Shown here: piece after piece, positions 1-8,530 of the stretch
Layout of the letters: each line of letters starts with the position of its first letter
Numbering within the stretch: the first letter of the stretch is position 1
Assembly (NCBI GenBank): GCA_027618475.1
Contig: JAQCEJ010000002.1
Span: 1-64,000 of the forward strand
Origin: Planctomycetota bacterium
Lineage (GTDB): Bacteria; Planctomycetota; Planctomycetia; Planctomycetales; Planctomycetaceae
Direction: 5' to 3'
DNA: 64,000 nt
Translations under genes and position numbers: made by a program
Notes under the pieces: generated by a model
The model's input: the letters and a program-made list of their open reading frames with translations, nothing else
Told to the model about the DNA's origin: nothing
The model's database searches: none

Positions 1-200
1 ACACAACACCACAGCGCAAGTCGCCTCAGACTACCAAGTTAACCCAGAGTGCGCGCTGGCCCTGCATCGAATACGACATTGACGCCGGCAGCATGAGAGT
101 CTCAGAAGCCGATGACGGTTTGCAGTGGATGTATTCATTCTGGTTCGCCTGGTATGCGTTGCATCCCGAGACCGATGTGTACTCGAATCCGACACTTTGA
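1..200 (+). CDS. C-terminal end of a cut gene, DUF3179-like
   Basis: Reading from base 3, an open frame of 65 codons runs to TGA at 198-200 with no start inside the window, so only the C-terminus of a longer protein is present. It contains the aromatic stretch MYSFWFAWYALHPETDVY. That resembles, from memory, the closing WFAW..FHPDT motif of DUF3179 proteins, a family often predicted to be exported. Coding character is clear from the acidic and aromatic composition, but the family call rests on this single motif and would need the upstream sequence. The function of DUF3179 is unknown. Confidence 0.55.
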   Translation, partial: TTPQRKSPQTTKLTQSARWPCIEYDIDAGSMRVSEADDGLQWMYSFWFAWYALHPETDVYSNPTL

Positions 201-403
201 AATCAAAGGTTTCTGTGATTGGCGGGGGGTACAGTCAGCAGAGTTAAGTGAATTCCTGAATGAGCCAGGTGCCCCGGTTGACATGTTACAGCATCGCTCA
301 CTGAATTCATGCGTGCCACGGCGCTGTGAGCCGTGAAAAATGAAGTGGGGTCGCGGGGTAGAGGTGATGGCTTCGGCGTGCACCCTCACGGCGTTCCTTC
401 GGA

Positions 404-456
404 CATTCGGTCATTCGGACTTGATTCGTCATTCGGATTTCGACATTCGACATTCC
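404..456. repeat. Short degenerate repeats of CATTCGG/ACATTCG
   Basis: The heptamer CATTCGG occurs three times (405, 412, 430 area), followed by CATTCGA and CATTCCG, within about 50 bases. The spacing is irregular, so this is a decayed simple repeat rather than an array. Confidence 0.5.
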
Positions 457-474
457 GATGGGTCGTTTCGAAAG

Positions 475-520
475 ACACCCTCATCCGGCCTGCGGCCAAC
501 TTCTCCCAAGGGGAGAAGGA
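475..520. repeat. Intergenic repeat of the CATCCGGCCTGCGGCC type
   Basis: The stretch reads ACCCTCATCCGGCCTGCGGC followed by CAACTTCTCCCAAGGGGAGAAGG. It contains two small hairpins: CCGGCCTGCGGCC-like and CTTCTCCC-AA-GGGGAGAAG. This kind of element is familiar from intergenic spaces of many bacteria. The match is from memory; a genome-wide search would count its copies. Confidence 0.5.
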
Positions 521-547
521 AATTTTGAAAGGCGCAAACACGATTGG

Positions 548-559
548 GTTGCGCGCAAC
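548..559. repeat. Perfect 12-bp palindrome GTTGCGCGCAAC
   Basis: The twelve bases are their own reverse complement. The half-site GCGCGCAAC recurs near 735-742 (GAGCGCGCAACC), and other GCGC runs lie between. It could be a binding site, but nothing in the sequence names the protein. Confidence 0.5.
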
Positions 560-635
560 GTTTTTCAAACCATTTTATGTCGGCGTGATCGTTCAAAAGC
601 ATCGATGTTTATGAATGTGTAAAACCGTGTAGAAA

Positions 636-663
636 GCGCGCATTTTTGGCGCAAAAAGCGCGC
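636..663. repeat. GCGCGC-anchored hairpin
   Basis: GCGCGCATTTTT is followed, after GGCGC, by AAAAAGCGCGC. The arms pair over 11 bases with one bulged A. There is no T-run behind the stem, so it does not look like a simple terminator. Confidence 0.45.
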
Positions 664-1055
664 GAAAGGGTTGTGAAACCCCAATTTGGCGCGATTTAGA
701 GCCCGTTTCGTGACCCATATACAAGATTCAACGAGCGCGCAACCGGGATGGGTATGGGGCTAGAATTTCCCTGTTTTTCAAGGCCTGGCGCAACTGACTC
801 CGGATGGATGACGAGGCTGTTTATCGGATCGGTTGCGCGATACCGATTGCTAATCCGCAACAAGGTTGTTGCTCTTAAGCGTACAACATGCTATCCGACG
901 TTTCGGCTCTCCGAATCTCGCGACCGATCCCTTGCAATTCGGTGGCCGAGTCAAGAGGATGTGATGAACCGCACGACAGTGAACCGTGTCGCTGTTTCTG
1001 ACGCGATCTCGTGAAAAAAAGACTCGTCATTTGAACTTGAAATGTGAGCCGACCG

Positions 1056-2255
1056 ATGCCTCAAATTGTATTGTCGCAAACCGTGCAGAAGATCAAGCCC
1101 TCCGCGACGATCGCCGCGGCTGCGAAGGCGAAAGAGCTGAAGAATACCGGCGTGAAAGTGTATGAGTTCACGCTCGGCGAACCCGACTTTGCGACACCGG
1201 CTCACATTTGCGAGGCGGCTAAAAAGGCGATGGATGCCGGGCAGACGCATTACACGCCGGTCGGCGGGATTCCTGAACTCAAAAAGGCGATTTGCGACGC
1301 GTATGCTCGCGATTACGGATTGAAGTATCAGCCGGCGCAAGTGATGGCGTCGAACGGAGCGAAACATTCGATTCATAACGTGCTGACCGCACTCTGCGGC
1401 CCTGGCGACGAAGTGATCATCCCCGCGCCGTACTGGGTCAGTTACAGCGACCTCGTGGAACTCGCCGGGGCAACGCCGGTGATCGTCAGCACGACCGAAG
1501 AGAGCGGGTTCGTCCTTTCGCCGGAACAATTGAAAGCCGCAATCACGCCGCGCACGAAACTGTTGATGCTGAATAGTCCGAGCAATCCGACCGGTGGCGT
1601 CTACACACCGGCTCAGTTGGAAGCGCTCGCCCAGGTCGCCGTCGAGAAAGATATCTGGGTGCTGTCGGATGAGATTTACGAGAAATTGATTTACGGCGAT
1701 GCGACGTTTCGGTCGTTCGCGTCGTTCGGTCAGGAGGTGTACGACCGCACGATCATCGTCAGCGGCGTGAGCAAGGCGTATGCGATGACCGGCTGGCGGA
1801 TCGGCTGGACGTTGGCTCCGGTCGAAATCACGAAAGCGATGGACAAGCTGCAAAGTCAGGAGACGTCGAACCCGTCGAGCATCAGTCAGCACGCGGCGAT
1901 CGCCGCCCTTTTGGGTCCGCAGGATTGCGTCGAAGAGATGCGGCTGAAGTTCGCCGAGCGGCGGGAATACGTCTTGAAGCGAATGCAAGGTTTGCCGGAC
2001 GTGACGTTCGCTCCTCCCGCCGGTGCGTTTTACGGGTTTTTCAATGTCAGCCGGCATTTCGGCAAGACGCTGGGGGGCGGAAGAATCGTTAAGGATGCCA
2101 CCGAGTTCTGCACCGCGATCTTGGAAACGGCACACGTGGCGTTAGTGACGGGTGACGCCTTTGGTGCACCGGGTTACGTACGGTTGTCGTTCGCGACCGA
2201 TCTGGAGACGCTGAAGAACGGGTTTGATCGAATCGAGGGGTTTTTGAAGGGATAA
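1056..2255 (+). CDS. aspC: Aspartate aminotransferase (class I/II, PLP-dependent)
   Basis: The 399-residue protein moves an amino group between aspartate and 2-oxoglutarate (or related acids) with pyridoxal phosphate, in the cytoplasm. Family landmarks are all present: LGEPDF near residue 45, the SNPTGG motif near 176, DEIYEKL near 205, and SGVSKAYAMTGWRIG, whose lysine (residue 240) is the Schiff-base lysine. Length fits the subgroup-Ib aspartate aminotransferases of Thermus and Bacillus type. A GTG at 1044 is an alternative start; the ATG at 1056 gives the usual N-terminus. Two small genes follow at short distance, suggesting one transcript. Some members of this family also use prephenate, which cannot be decided here. 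Confidence 0.93.
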   Translation: MPQIVLSQTVQKIKPSATIAAAAKAKELKNTGVKVYEFTLGEPDFATPAHICEAAKKAMDAGQTHYTPVGGIPELKKAICDAYARDYGLKYQPAQVMASNGAKHSIHNVLTALCGPGDEVIIPAPYWVSYSDLVELAGATPVIVSTTEESGFVLSPEQLKAAITPRTKLLMLNSPSNPTGGVYTPAQLEALAQVAVEKDIWVLSDEIYEKLIYGDATFRSFASFGQEVYDRTIIVSGVSKAYAMTGWRIGWTLAPVEITKAMDKLQSQETSNPSSISQHAAIAALLGPQDCVEEMRLKFAERREYVLKRMQGLPDVTFAPPAGAFYGFFNVSRHFGKTLGGGRIVKDATEFCTAILETAHVALVTGDAFGAPGYVRLSFATDLETLKNGFDRIEGFLKG

Positions 2256-2281
2256 ACCCCGCCACTCTTTGGAATTTTCTC

Positions 2282-2488
2282 ATGGATGATTCTTCCACGA
2301 ACCCTGCGAATTTGCCGCCGGCGAAGCCGGTTGTCGGCGTGCATTTGCGGTGCTGTAACGTATATGTGCATCTGCATCCGAACGCGGCGAAGGATGCGTT
2401 TGTTGGATTTTGTCCACGATGCGCGGCACCGGTGAGAGTACCGATCGTCGAGCAAGGTGGTTCGTCGAGTCGAATTTTTACGACGTAA
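2282..2488 (+). CDS. Small zinc-ribbon-like protein
   Basis: This is a 68-residue hypothetical protein starting 26 bases after the aminotransferase stop. Residues 24-51 carry two cysteine pairs (RCCNVY and CPRCAAPV) of the form expected for a zinc ribbon, with a hydrophilic N-terminus. It has no further domain. Small proteins with this layout are common in planctomycetes, where their role is unknown. The translation overlaps the longest possible reading of the next gene, which is why the later starts are preferred for that gene. Confidence 0.65.
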   Translation: MDDSSTNPANLPPAKPVVGVHLRCCNVYVHLHPNAAKDAFVGFCPRCAAPVRVPIVEQGGSSSRIFTT

Positions 2489-2528
2489 CGTTAGGTCGAT
2501 GAAACGCGGTGTCGATCTTCCAAGGATT

Positions 2529-3290
2529 ATGCCGGGTATGAATGCAGGAAGCACTCCGGACGAACAGAATGCGACACCCGATTCACAATCCGTCGGGCCG
2601 GCTCCGTCTGCGACATTCTCTGAAGGGAGGAATTTCGCCGGGCCCTATGTTGTGTTCCTTTTGCTTATGACGTTCACTTCGTGGTCTCCGCTGAGGCCGT
2701 ATTATCCTTGGATGTATGCACTGACGATTGTGCTCGTCTCGGGGTTCTGTTGGACGTGCCACAGCGCTTTTCCGGCATGGTCTTGGCGCGGTATCGGGTT
2801 GGGTGTCGTCGCGGGTGTGGCCGGCGTTATCCTTTGGGTCGGACTCTGCCACCTCAATCTGGAGGGGAGAATCAACGAGTACCTGCCCGACGGTATGCGG
2901 ATGGCGGAGCGAGTCGGTTACAACCCCTGGGAAGAAGTCGAGACGCGGTTTGGGCAAATCGCGTTTTTGTGCGTGCGGCTCGCGGGAATGGTTCTGCTCG
3001 TACCGCTCATCGAAGAGTTATTTTGGCGCGGGTGCATCTGGCGGTACATTCAGAACGAAAACTTTACGGCGGTTCCGTGGGGAGTACCATCACGGGCGTC
3101 GATTATTGGAGTGACGATTCTCTTTGCGTCGACGCACACCGAGTACATCACGGCCATCGCGTGGTGTTCGTTGATCAACGTGTTGTTCATCACCAGCCGA
3201 AATCTGTGGAGCTGCGTTGTGGCGCATGCGGTCACGAACCTGCTGCTCGCTGCCTATATCCTGCAGTCGGGCCATTGGGAACTCTGGTAA
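2529..3290 (+). CDS. CPBP-family intramembrane metalloprotease
   Basis: This is a polytopic membrane protein of about 250 residues with hydrophobic segments along its length. It has the three motifs of the CPBP/Abi (CAAX-like) protease family: EELFWRG (EExxxR), FASTH (FxxxH), and the late SLINVLF..HAVTN region with His and Asn. The metal and catalytic residues therefore look intact. CAAX-related CPBP proteins are found with exosortase systems, but no exosortase gene is present here. ATGs at 2499, 2529 and 2538 are all possible starts; an AAGGA lies just before 2529. It is probably cotranscribed with the two upstream genes. The substrate is unknown. Confidence 0.85.
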   Translation: MPGMNAGSTPDEQNATPDSQSVGPAPSATFSEGRNFAGPYVVFLLLMTFTSWSPLRPYYPWMYALTIVLVSGFCWTCHSAFPAWSWRGIGLGVVAGVAGVILWVGLCHLNLEGRINEYLPDGMRMAERVGYNPWEEVETRFGQIAFLCVRLAGMVLLVPLIEELFWRGCIWRYIQNENFTAVPWGVPSRASIIGVTILFASTHTEYITAIAWCSLINVLFITSRNLWSCVVAHAVTNLLLAAYILQSGHWELW

Positions 3291-3320
3291 GCCGTGACAC
3301 ATTCGCAGCAATCGGCGATG

Positions 3321-3530
3321 TTACTGAGGCTGATCGCTTTCGGCGGGCAGATCGATTGGTTCGGCGAGCTGCTTTTTGATCGCCTCGTAAACTTCCTGGC
3401 GATGGACGGTGACGTTTTTGGGGGCTTCGATTCCGAGACGGACTTTATCGTGACGAATGTCGATCACCATCAATGTGATCGAGTCACCGATGACGATTTT
3501 TTCATCCTTTTTGCGGCTAAGTACGAGCAT
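3321..3530 (-). CDS. csrA: Carbon storage regulator CsrA
   Basis: A 69-residue RNA-binding protein that binds GGA motifs in mRNA leaders and changes translation or stability. It begins MLVLSRKKDEKIVIGD and continues through the conserved beta strands (ITLMVIDI, VRLGIEAP), with the R-x-E-V-Y-E-A-I helix near residue 45. Length is typical (60-75). A frame extends 12 codons upstream, but the family always starts at MLVLSR, giving 3530. It is convergent with the CPBP protease gene (30 bases between stops). No flagellar genes are near, unlike the fliW-csrA arrangement of many bacteria. Confidence 0.95.
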   Translation of the reverse strand: MLVLSRKKDEKIVIGDSITLMVIDIRHDKVRLGIEAPKNVTVHRQEVYEAIKKQLAEPIDLPAESDQPQ

Positions 3531-3940
3531 GGCGACGTCCTGTAATCCATGTAAAACCCGTTTCAACTCCCGTTTGGCTTACCGTACGATTTGGTCATCG
3601 AGTGGTTTTCGTCGGCCCGAGGCGTTTGAAATGAGTCAGTTTGTATTGAACAGGTCTCGAAACCCGGTGACGGCAATACCAACATGGCGATTGCTGAGCG
3701 ACGATCGAGTTGCGAAACGGAATGGAGAGTAAATACTGTTGCAAAAACCCTACAACACAATGTGGTCGAAAGACGTCACGAAACCGATAGAATTCAATTT
3801 ATGAACCCGGTCGGTCGGTGATCTGGCAGGTTCGTTGCACCACAACGATACGAGGGGATAGCGCGATTGGGCCGATGATATCGGTTGTGCGAAACCATCG
3901 CTGTAACGATGAACCGTCGTAACACACAACGGAAATGGAT
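3531..3940. other. Gene-free spacer between csrA and epmB
   Basis: No convincing frame was found. It should contain the csrA promoter and 5' leader, read on the minus strand. A small palindrome CCGATGATATCGG lies near 3872-3884. Nothing else stands out. Confidence 0.5.
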
Positions 3941-5020
3941 TCAAAGCGGCATCTTGGAGGGGGCTCCGGCAATCTCCTGCACATACTGGGGGACGGCGTA
4001 TCCGGGAAGCCGGCCTCGCAGCCCGGCAACGAGCTGTCGTCCCATTTCGATTGGAACTTCGAAATGTGAGGTACCGTTCACACGATCAAGCTGATGAAGG
4101 TAATACGGCATGACGCCAAGGTTGATCAGCCGTTCGCACAAATCGGTCAGCACATCAACGTCGTCGTTGACTCCCTTGAGCAGCACCGCCTGATTCAATA
4201 CAGGAAAACCTGCCCGAACCAGCCGTTGCAGTGCCGGGGGGCAATCCCGTTCGATCTCGCGAGGATGGTTGGCGTGGACGACAACGATGACCTTTGACCG
4301 CAACTGGCTGAACAGTTCAATCAGACGGTCGGTAACGCGGTTGGGGAGCACTATTGGAAGACGTGAATGAAATCTCAGTCGACAGACATGATGAATCGAG
4401 TCGAGGCGTTTACACAACTCGGTGAGTCGCGCATCTGTGAGCATCAACGGATCGCCGCCGCTGAGAATGATTTCGTGAATCGAACGATCGGTTTCGATTT
4501 CCTGCAGGGCGGGCTCCCATTCCGACATTTGCCGCGGTTCTCGACCGTACGGATATTCCCTTCGAAAACAATACCGACAGTGAATCGCACACGTTCCAGT
4601 GGCAATAAGCAACGCTCGTCCTTCGTATTTTTTCAGTAATCCCGGTGTCAGTCGAGATGATCCGTCACCTACGGCATCGGCGGTAAATCCTTCGCTAGAT
4701 GTGAGTTCAGAATCGCTTGCCAGCACCTGCCGTAATAATGGGTCGTTCGCATCGCCGGGCGTCATGCGACGGATGTAACTTCGCGACACGAACACGGGAA
4801 ACTGACACTTTCCCCTGTCGCCGGTCGAATGTGTGTCGAGTGGCAGGCCGACTGCCGACAGAAGTACATCGGACGAACGAACCGCAAGTGCCAGCGAATG
4901 ATGCCAATCGACCTCGACATCGACGTCCGCGAATAACCCAGTCTGGTCTGAGGGATCGTGATCGGCAGCCGCTATTTCATAATTGTCGCCCAAGATATCC
5001 ACACTTCCCCTCTTCAGCAT
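3941..5020 (-). CDS. epmB: EF-P beta-lysylation protein EpmB (lysine 2,3-aminomutase family)
   Basis: A radical-SAM, PLP-dependent enzyme of 359 residues. EpmB turns L-alpha-lysine into (R)-beta-lysine, which EpmA attaches to elongation factor P. The KamA-type cluster motif CAIHCRYC supplies three cysteines (144, 148, 151). GGDPLM (SAM contact) follows near residue 200. The C-terminal IAGAPSK keeps the lysine (356) that aligns with the PLP lysine of KamA/EpmB. The protein ends four residues later, slightly earlier than the E. coli enzyme. It is divergent from efp, its natural partner, about 130 bp away. An epmA gene is not in the window. The ATG directly follows a GGGGA, so translation initiation may be weak or the true start different. 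Confidence 0.9.
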   Translation of the reverse strand: MLKRGSVDILGDNYEIAAADHDPSDQTGLFADVDVEVDWHHSLALAVRSSDVLLSAVGLPLDTHSTGDRGKCQFPVFVSRSYIRRMTPGDANDPLLRQVLASDSELTSSEGFTADAVGDGSSRLTPGLLKKYEGRALLIATGTCAIHCRYCFRREYPYGREPRQMSEWEPALQEIETDRSIHEIILSGGDPLMLTDARLTELCKRLDSIHHVCRLRFHSRLPIVLPNRVTDRLIELFSQLRSKVIVVVHANHPREIERDCPPALQRLVRAGFPVLNQAVLLKGVNDDVDVLTDLCERLINLGVMPYYLHQLDRVNGTSHFEVPIEMGRQLVAGLRGRLPGYAVPQYVQEIAGAPSKMPL

Positions 5021-5149
5021 TCCCCTAAATGCACGCTTCTGCTATCTTTTTCGGTTCGAAACAGATGTCGGTGTGCGGAGAGTCTGCGCACGGCTTATGA
5101 TACATGGTGAACGATCGAAAAACAGTAAGGGAAGAAGAGAAGAAGAGCA

Positions 5150-5719
5150 ATGCCACAGATTAACACAGGTGACTTCCGCAAGGGAACTAAGGTGATGGTA
5201 GAGGGCGATCCCTACGACATGTTGGAGTGCAATTTCGTCAAGCCGGGCAAAGGACAGGCCCTGTATAAAACGCGATTGCGAAATCTCCTCAAAGGTACAA
5301 TTCTCGACCGAACCTATAAGAGCGGCGACAGTCTTGAGGCGGCCGACATCCGCAAAAGCGATGCCCAATACCTCTATCGGGATTCGACCGGTTACGTGTT
5401 CATGGATCAGGAATCATTCGAGCAATATACGATTCCGACGGCAGTCTGCGAAGACGATGCCAAGTTTCTGCTTGAAGGAGCAATCTGCAACCTCCTCTAC
5501 TGGAATAATCAACCGATCGGCATGACCCCGCCTCAACACGCGATCATGGCGATCACGTACGTCGAGCCGGCTGCTCGCGGCAATACAGCTGGCAACGTCA
5601 CCAAACCGGCGACTGTCGAAACCGGAGCGATCGTGCAGGTGCCGGCGTTTGTCGAAATGGGCGATAAGATCAAAGTCAACGCGCAAACCGGCGAATATGT
5701 TGAACGTGTGAAAGAGTGA
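5150..5719 (+). CDS. efp: Elongation factor P
   Basis: EF-P binds the ribosome between P and E sites and relieves stalling at consecutive prolines. The 189-residue protein has the KOW-like N-terminal domain (1-65), then the two OB-fold domains. Loop residues KPGKGQA place a lysine at position 34, the very residue that is beta-lysylated in E. coli EF-P. This fits the adjacent epmB. The sequence after it (LYKTRLRNLLKGT) recalls the EfpL/YeiP side of the family. A GAAGAGAAGAAGAGC purine run precedes the ATG and supplies the ribosome binding site. A GC-rich inverted repeat follows the stop at 5732-5792. Confidence 0.95.
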   Translation: MPQINTGDFRKGTKVMVEGDPYDMLECNFVKPGKGQALYKTRLRNLLKGTILDRTYKSGDSLEAADIRKSDAQYLYRDSTGYVFMDQESFEQYTIPTAVCEDDAKFLLEGAICNLLYWNNQPIGMTPPQHAIMAITYVEPAARGNTAGNVTKPATVETGAIVQVPAFVEMGDKIKVNAQTGEYVERVKE

Positions 5720-5731
5720 TATCGACAGGGG

Positions 5732-5792
5732 GCCATTGGCTCTGCCAGTGACTGAGATGAGAAGTCGAAGATACACTGGCTGAGCCAGTGGC
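5732..5792. repeat. 19-nt imperfect inverted repeat after efp
   Basis: GCCATTGGCTCTGCCAGTG (5732-5750) and CACTGGCTGAGCCAGTGGC (5774-5792) pair with two mismatches around a 23-base loop. Each arm is itself nearly symmetrical (CACTGGCT-AGCCAGTG). It lies 13 bases after the efp stop and could end that transcript. The same CACTGGCTxxGCCAGTG style is familiar to me as a dispersed repeat in planctomycete genomes; a copy count is needed. Confidence 0.6.
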
Positions 5793-5842
5793 ATTCGAAT
5801 CGCCGATATCGCGAGAGGACGGATCCTCTTCGGGAAAATGTT

Positions 5843-6067
5843 ATGACCATATGGGAATGGGGATTGTTCGCTGGTGCGGCAGTGATTGCACTGCAGATTA
5901 TGACATCGCTGATGTCTTACTACCATCGGCTTTATCGGCAGGAGTATCTGATTGAATATCTCGAACGCCAGCAAAGGAATCCATCGATGCACGACGAATC
6001 CTCGAATGCGTCAGATGTGGCGGAATCGCCAGTGACCGAACAACAGCCAACGCGAAATGCGGCGTAA
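5843..6067 (+). CDS. Small single-pass membrane protein, unknown
   Basis: A 74-residue hypothetical protein. Residues 5-27 form one hydrophobic segment (WGLFAGAAVIALQIMTSLMS). A basic stretch rich in Tyr and Arg follows, then an acidic, Ser-rich tail. No family is recognised. It sits between efp and miaB on the same strand, with spacers of 120 and 126 bases. The GGGAAAATGTT before ATG is only a modest ribosome binding site. It may be a real gene since its composition is that of a membrane anchor, but support comes from the frame and composition only. Confidence 0.5.
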   Translation: MTIWEWGLFAGAAVIALQIMTSLMSYYHRLYRQEYLIEYLERQQRNPSMHDESSNASDVAESPVTEQQPTRNAA

Positions 6068-6193
6068 TACCGTCGTGGAGTGTTCTCCCGGCCGATCAGT
6101 GTTTCCCTGAAACGCACAAGATCGTAGAATCGTATGACGTTACGAAAATTACCGAACGCGACGTCAATACAAGATGTCATTTAAGATACTTCT

Positions 6194-7816
6194 ATGCACG
6201 ATCAGCTTTTCACAAATGGTTCGACGTCTACTCGGAAAGGCGATGCTTCCGAAAGCGAATATATGCATCGTGTCGCTGCCGATGCACCCTCCGAACTGGT
6301 TTCATCTGAAAACGAGAAAATCTCGACCGATGGACACAACGGCAGGGTTTATATCGAAACCGTCGGCTGTCAGATGAATATGCTCGACAGTGAACTCGTC
6401 GTGGCGACACTCCGCCGCAACGGTTATGACATTACTAGCACGATACAGGATGCCGATACGATCCTGTTTAATACGTGTAGCGTCCGCGAACACGCCGAAC
6501 ATAAAATTTACAGCCAGTTGGGGCGATTAAAGTTCGCTCATCGTCAACGTCCTCAACGCGTGATCGGCGTGCTCGGCTGCATGGCTCAGAAAGATCAAGA
6601 ACTCATCTTCGAACGTGCCCCGCACGTCGATTTTATCGTCGGCACTGGTCAGCTGGGCGAAGTCTCGCGACTTGTCGGCGAAGCTCGCGAACATCGTTTG
6701 CAGCAAAAGAAGGCTTACCGTGCACTTGCGGTCGGTTTGGGCCGCCATGAAGGATCACGTCTGGAAATTTCGAATAGTTTCCAGCTTTACGATCCGCTGC
6801 GCGATCCTGAAATGCGGCCGAGTCCGTATCAGGCATTCGTGCGGATCATGATCGGTTGTGACAAATTCTGTTCGTATTGTGTGGTACCGACGACGCGCGG
6901 GCCGGAGCAAAGTCGGCCTCCTCTTGAAATTGCCGCCGAAGTCCGGCTGCTGGTTTCTCAGGGAGTTCGCGAAGTCACGCTGCTCGGACAAACTGTCAAC
7001 AGCTACAAGTACACGCACGATGGCACGTTGTATCGACTTTCAGATTTGTTAGGGTTGATTCATGACACCCCGGGTTTGCTACGGGTCAAGTTCGTCACAA
7101 ATTATCCGAAAGACATGACCCCCGATCTGCTCGATGCGATTCGCGACTTGCCGAAGGTTGCACGATATCTGCATGTGCCGCTTCAATCGGGATGCGATGA
7201 AATGCTTAGGAAAATGAAGCGGGGTTACACGGTCGAGGAATATCGCAAGATGATGCACCTGATTCGCGAACGCCTTCCCGATTGTGCCGTGTCGAGCGAC
7301 TTCATCGTCGGTTTCTGCGGCGAGACCGAGACATCACATCAGCTCAGTCTCGATGCTGTTCGAGAATTTCGCTTCAAGAACAGTTTCATCTTCAAATATA
7401 GCACGCGATCTGGGACGAAGGCCGACGATATGTTCGCCGACGATATTCCCGATGCAATCAAGCGGCAGCGCAATAACGAGATGCTGGCGATTCAGAATGA
7501 AATCAGCGAAGAAGACAACGCCGAGTATATCGGCCGGCAGATGCAGGTGCTCGTCGAAGGCCCGAGCAAGGCGGCGATCAAGTCGGGACGCCGTACAGAA
7601 GACGAAACCGACGATGGTGCAGGGAATCGGCTTGCACAGCAATTCGTCGGTCGTACTACCTGCGATCGTATTGTCGTTTTTGATGCCAATCCTCGTTTAG
7701 CCGGTTCGCTGGTCGACGTCGAGATCCTGGACTGCTCGGCGACGACGCTGATCGGACAGATTGTGACGCGACAGGTTCAGCACGGCAGTTCGTCGATGTT
7801 GCCGATCCTCGGTTAA
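6194..7816 (+). CDS. miaB: tRNA-2-methylthio-N6-dimethylallyladenosine synthase MiaB
   Basis: MiaB adds a methylthio group to i6A37 of tRNAs that read UNN codons, using SAM and two iron-sulfur clusters. The N-terminal UPF0004 domain shows the three cluster cysteines 59 (VGCQMN), 95 (NTCSVRE) and 129 (LGCMAQ). The radical-SAM motif CDKFCSYC gives cysteines 222, 226 and 229. A TRAM domain closes the protein (about 450-535). At 540 residues it is longer than usual (about 440-480). The surplus is about 50 polar residues ahead of RVYIETVGC, so a later start is possible, and a low-complexity insertion inside the TRAM part. Confidence 0.93.
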   Translation: MHDQLFTNGSTSTRKGDASESEYMHRVAADAPSELVSSENEKISTDGHNGRVYIETVGCQMNMLDSELVVATLRRNGYDITSTIQDADTILFNTCSVREHAEHKIYSQLGRLKFAHRQRPQRVIGVLGCMAQKDQELIFERAPHVDFIVGTGQLGEVSRLVGEAREHRLQQKKAYRALAVGLGRHEGSRLEISNSFQLYDPLRDPEMRPSPYQAFVRIMIGCDKFCSYCVVPTTRGPEQSRPPLEIAAEVRLLVSQGVREVTLLGQTVNSYKYTHDGTLYRLSDLLGLIHDTPGLLRVKFVTNYPKDMTPDLLDAIRDLPKVARYLHVPLQSGCDEMLRKMKRGYTVEEYRKMMHLIRERLPDCAVSSDFIVGFCGETETSHQLSLDAVREFRFKNSFIFKYSTRSGTKADDMFADDIPDAIKRQRNNEMLAIQNEISEEDNAEYIGRQMQVLVEGPSKAAIKSGRRTEDETDDGAGNRLAQQFVGRTTCDRIVVFDANPRLAGSLVDVEILDCSATTLIGQIVTRQVQHGSSSMLPILG

Positions 7817-7930
7817 TCAGCCGATAGAGACCTGCGTGGCACAGCCAGCTTACCTGTCAGAGTGGTTTTCAGGCTGATCATCGATCCTTTTCATCGTTGG
7901 CTCATCAGCCGTCGCGCAGTCAGGGGGCGT

Positions 7931-8434
7931 TTATTCTTCGCTAGACGTTCCCACTGAAGATGATGGCGGTGAATCTTCTCCCAATTCAGGCTTGCCGACA
8001 AATGCAGCGAGTGCATGCCTCGTGATCTGCGTCATGGTCCACCCCTGTTTCAGCCGGAGGGAATCGACTTCGTCGTAAAGTTTGGCCGTAAGGGCCTGAC
8101 GAAAACCGACGAACTTGAAAAACTCGTACTCTTCGTTGTCGGAATGGGCATCCAACTGGTCTTCCTCATCCGGTGATGTGGGGGCTGGCGTGGATTGTTG
8201 TGCTTCCGGTGCTTCCGGCGTAGTTGTTCTTGCCGCAGGTGGTAAGGGTGCGGGGGGAGTGGGAATGTCGAATAGACCTTTGATTTGACTCGCATCCACC
8301 CAGCGCGCTGAATTCCCCGAACGGATAGGTGTATCCGTGGTGATTTCTCCCCGCGTCACCTTCTGACGGAGTTCCACCGAACTCAACGGACCGATTTCAG
8401 AACCCATAAGCTGGTAAAACCATTCTTTACTCAT
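7931..8434 (-). CDS. GYF_2-domain protein
   Basis: A 167-residue protein starting MSKEWFYQLMGSEIGPLS. Residues 3-55 match the GYF_2 fold: a W-F-Y opening, the E-I-G-P-L-S turn, then D-T-P-I and a W near residue 45. GYF_2 domains are short adaptors that probably bind proline-rich peptides and are abundant in planctomycetes. A Pro/Thr-rich linker (60-105) follows. The C-terminal 60 residues (LYDEVDSLRLKQGWTMTQIT) look like a small helical unit reminiscent of ribbon-helix-helix proteins, though this is uncertain. AAGGAGAT lies six bases before the ATG, so the start at 8434 is good. The role is unknown. Confidence 0.7.
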   Translation of the reverse strand: MSKEWFYQLMGSEIGPLSSVELRQKVTRGEITTDTPIRSGNSARWVDASQIKGLFDIPTPPAPLPPAARTTTPEAPEAQQSTPAPTSPDEEDQLDAHSDNEEYEFFKFVGFRQALTAKLYDEVDSLRLKQGWTMTQITRHALAAFVGKPELGEDSPPSSSVGTSSEE

Positions 8435-8530
8435 TGTCGATCTCCTTGTCCAGACATTTCGACCCCAATGCCGACAGGAACTACCATTGAACCCCGAACG
8501 ATCGACGAAAATCAACTCCAAACCGACAAA

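Larger units (their letters stand above)
201..1055. other. Gene-free region with repeats and GC palindromes
   Basis: No frame here looks coding. It holds a run of ATTCGG-like short repeats (404-456), a widespread CATCCGGCCTGCGGCC type intergenic element (475-520), the perfect palindrome GTTGCGCGCAAC (548-559) and a GCGC-rich hairpin (636-663). The promoter of the aminotransferase operon must lie towards the right end. Confidence 0.6.

Noticed and set aside
404-456. CRISPR-like short repeats
   Set aside because: Units are 7 bases, irregularly spaced and degenerate, with no spacers of constant length.
951-2135. 394-codon minus-strand frame opposite the aminotransferase gene
   Set aside because: It is Arg/His-rich and exactly covers the strongly conserved aminotransferase gene, so it is an antisense shadow.
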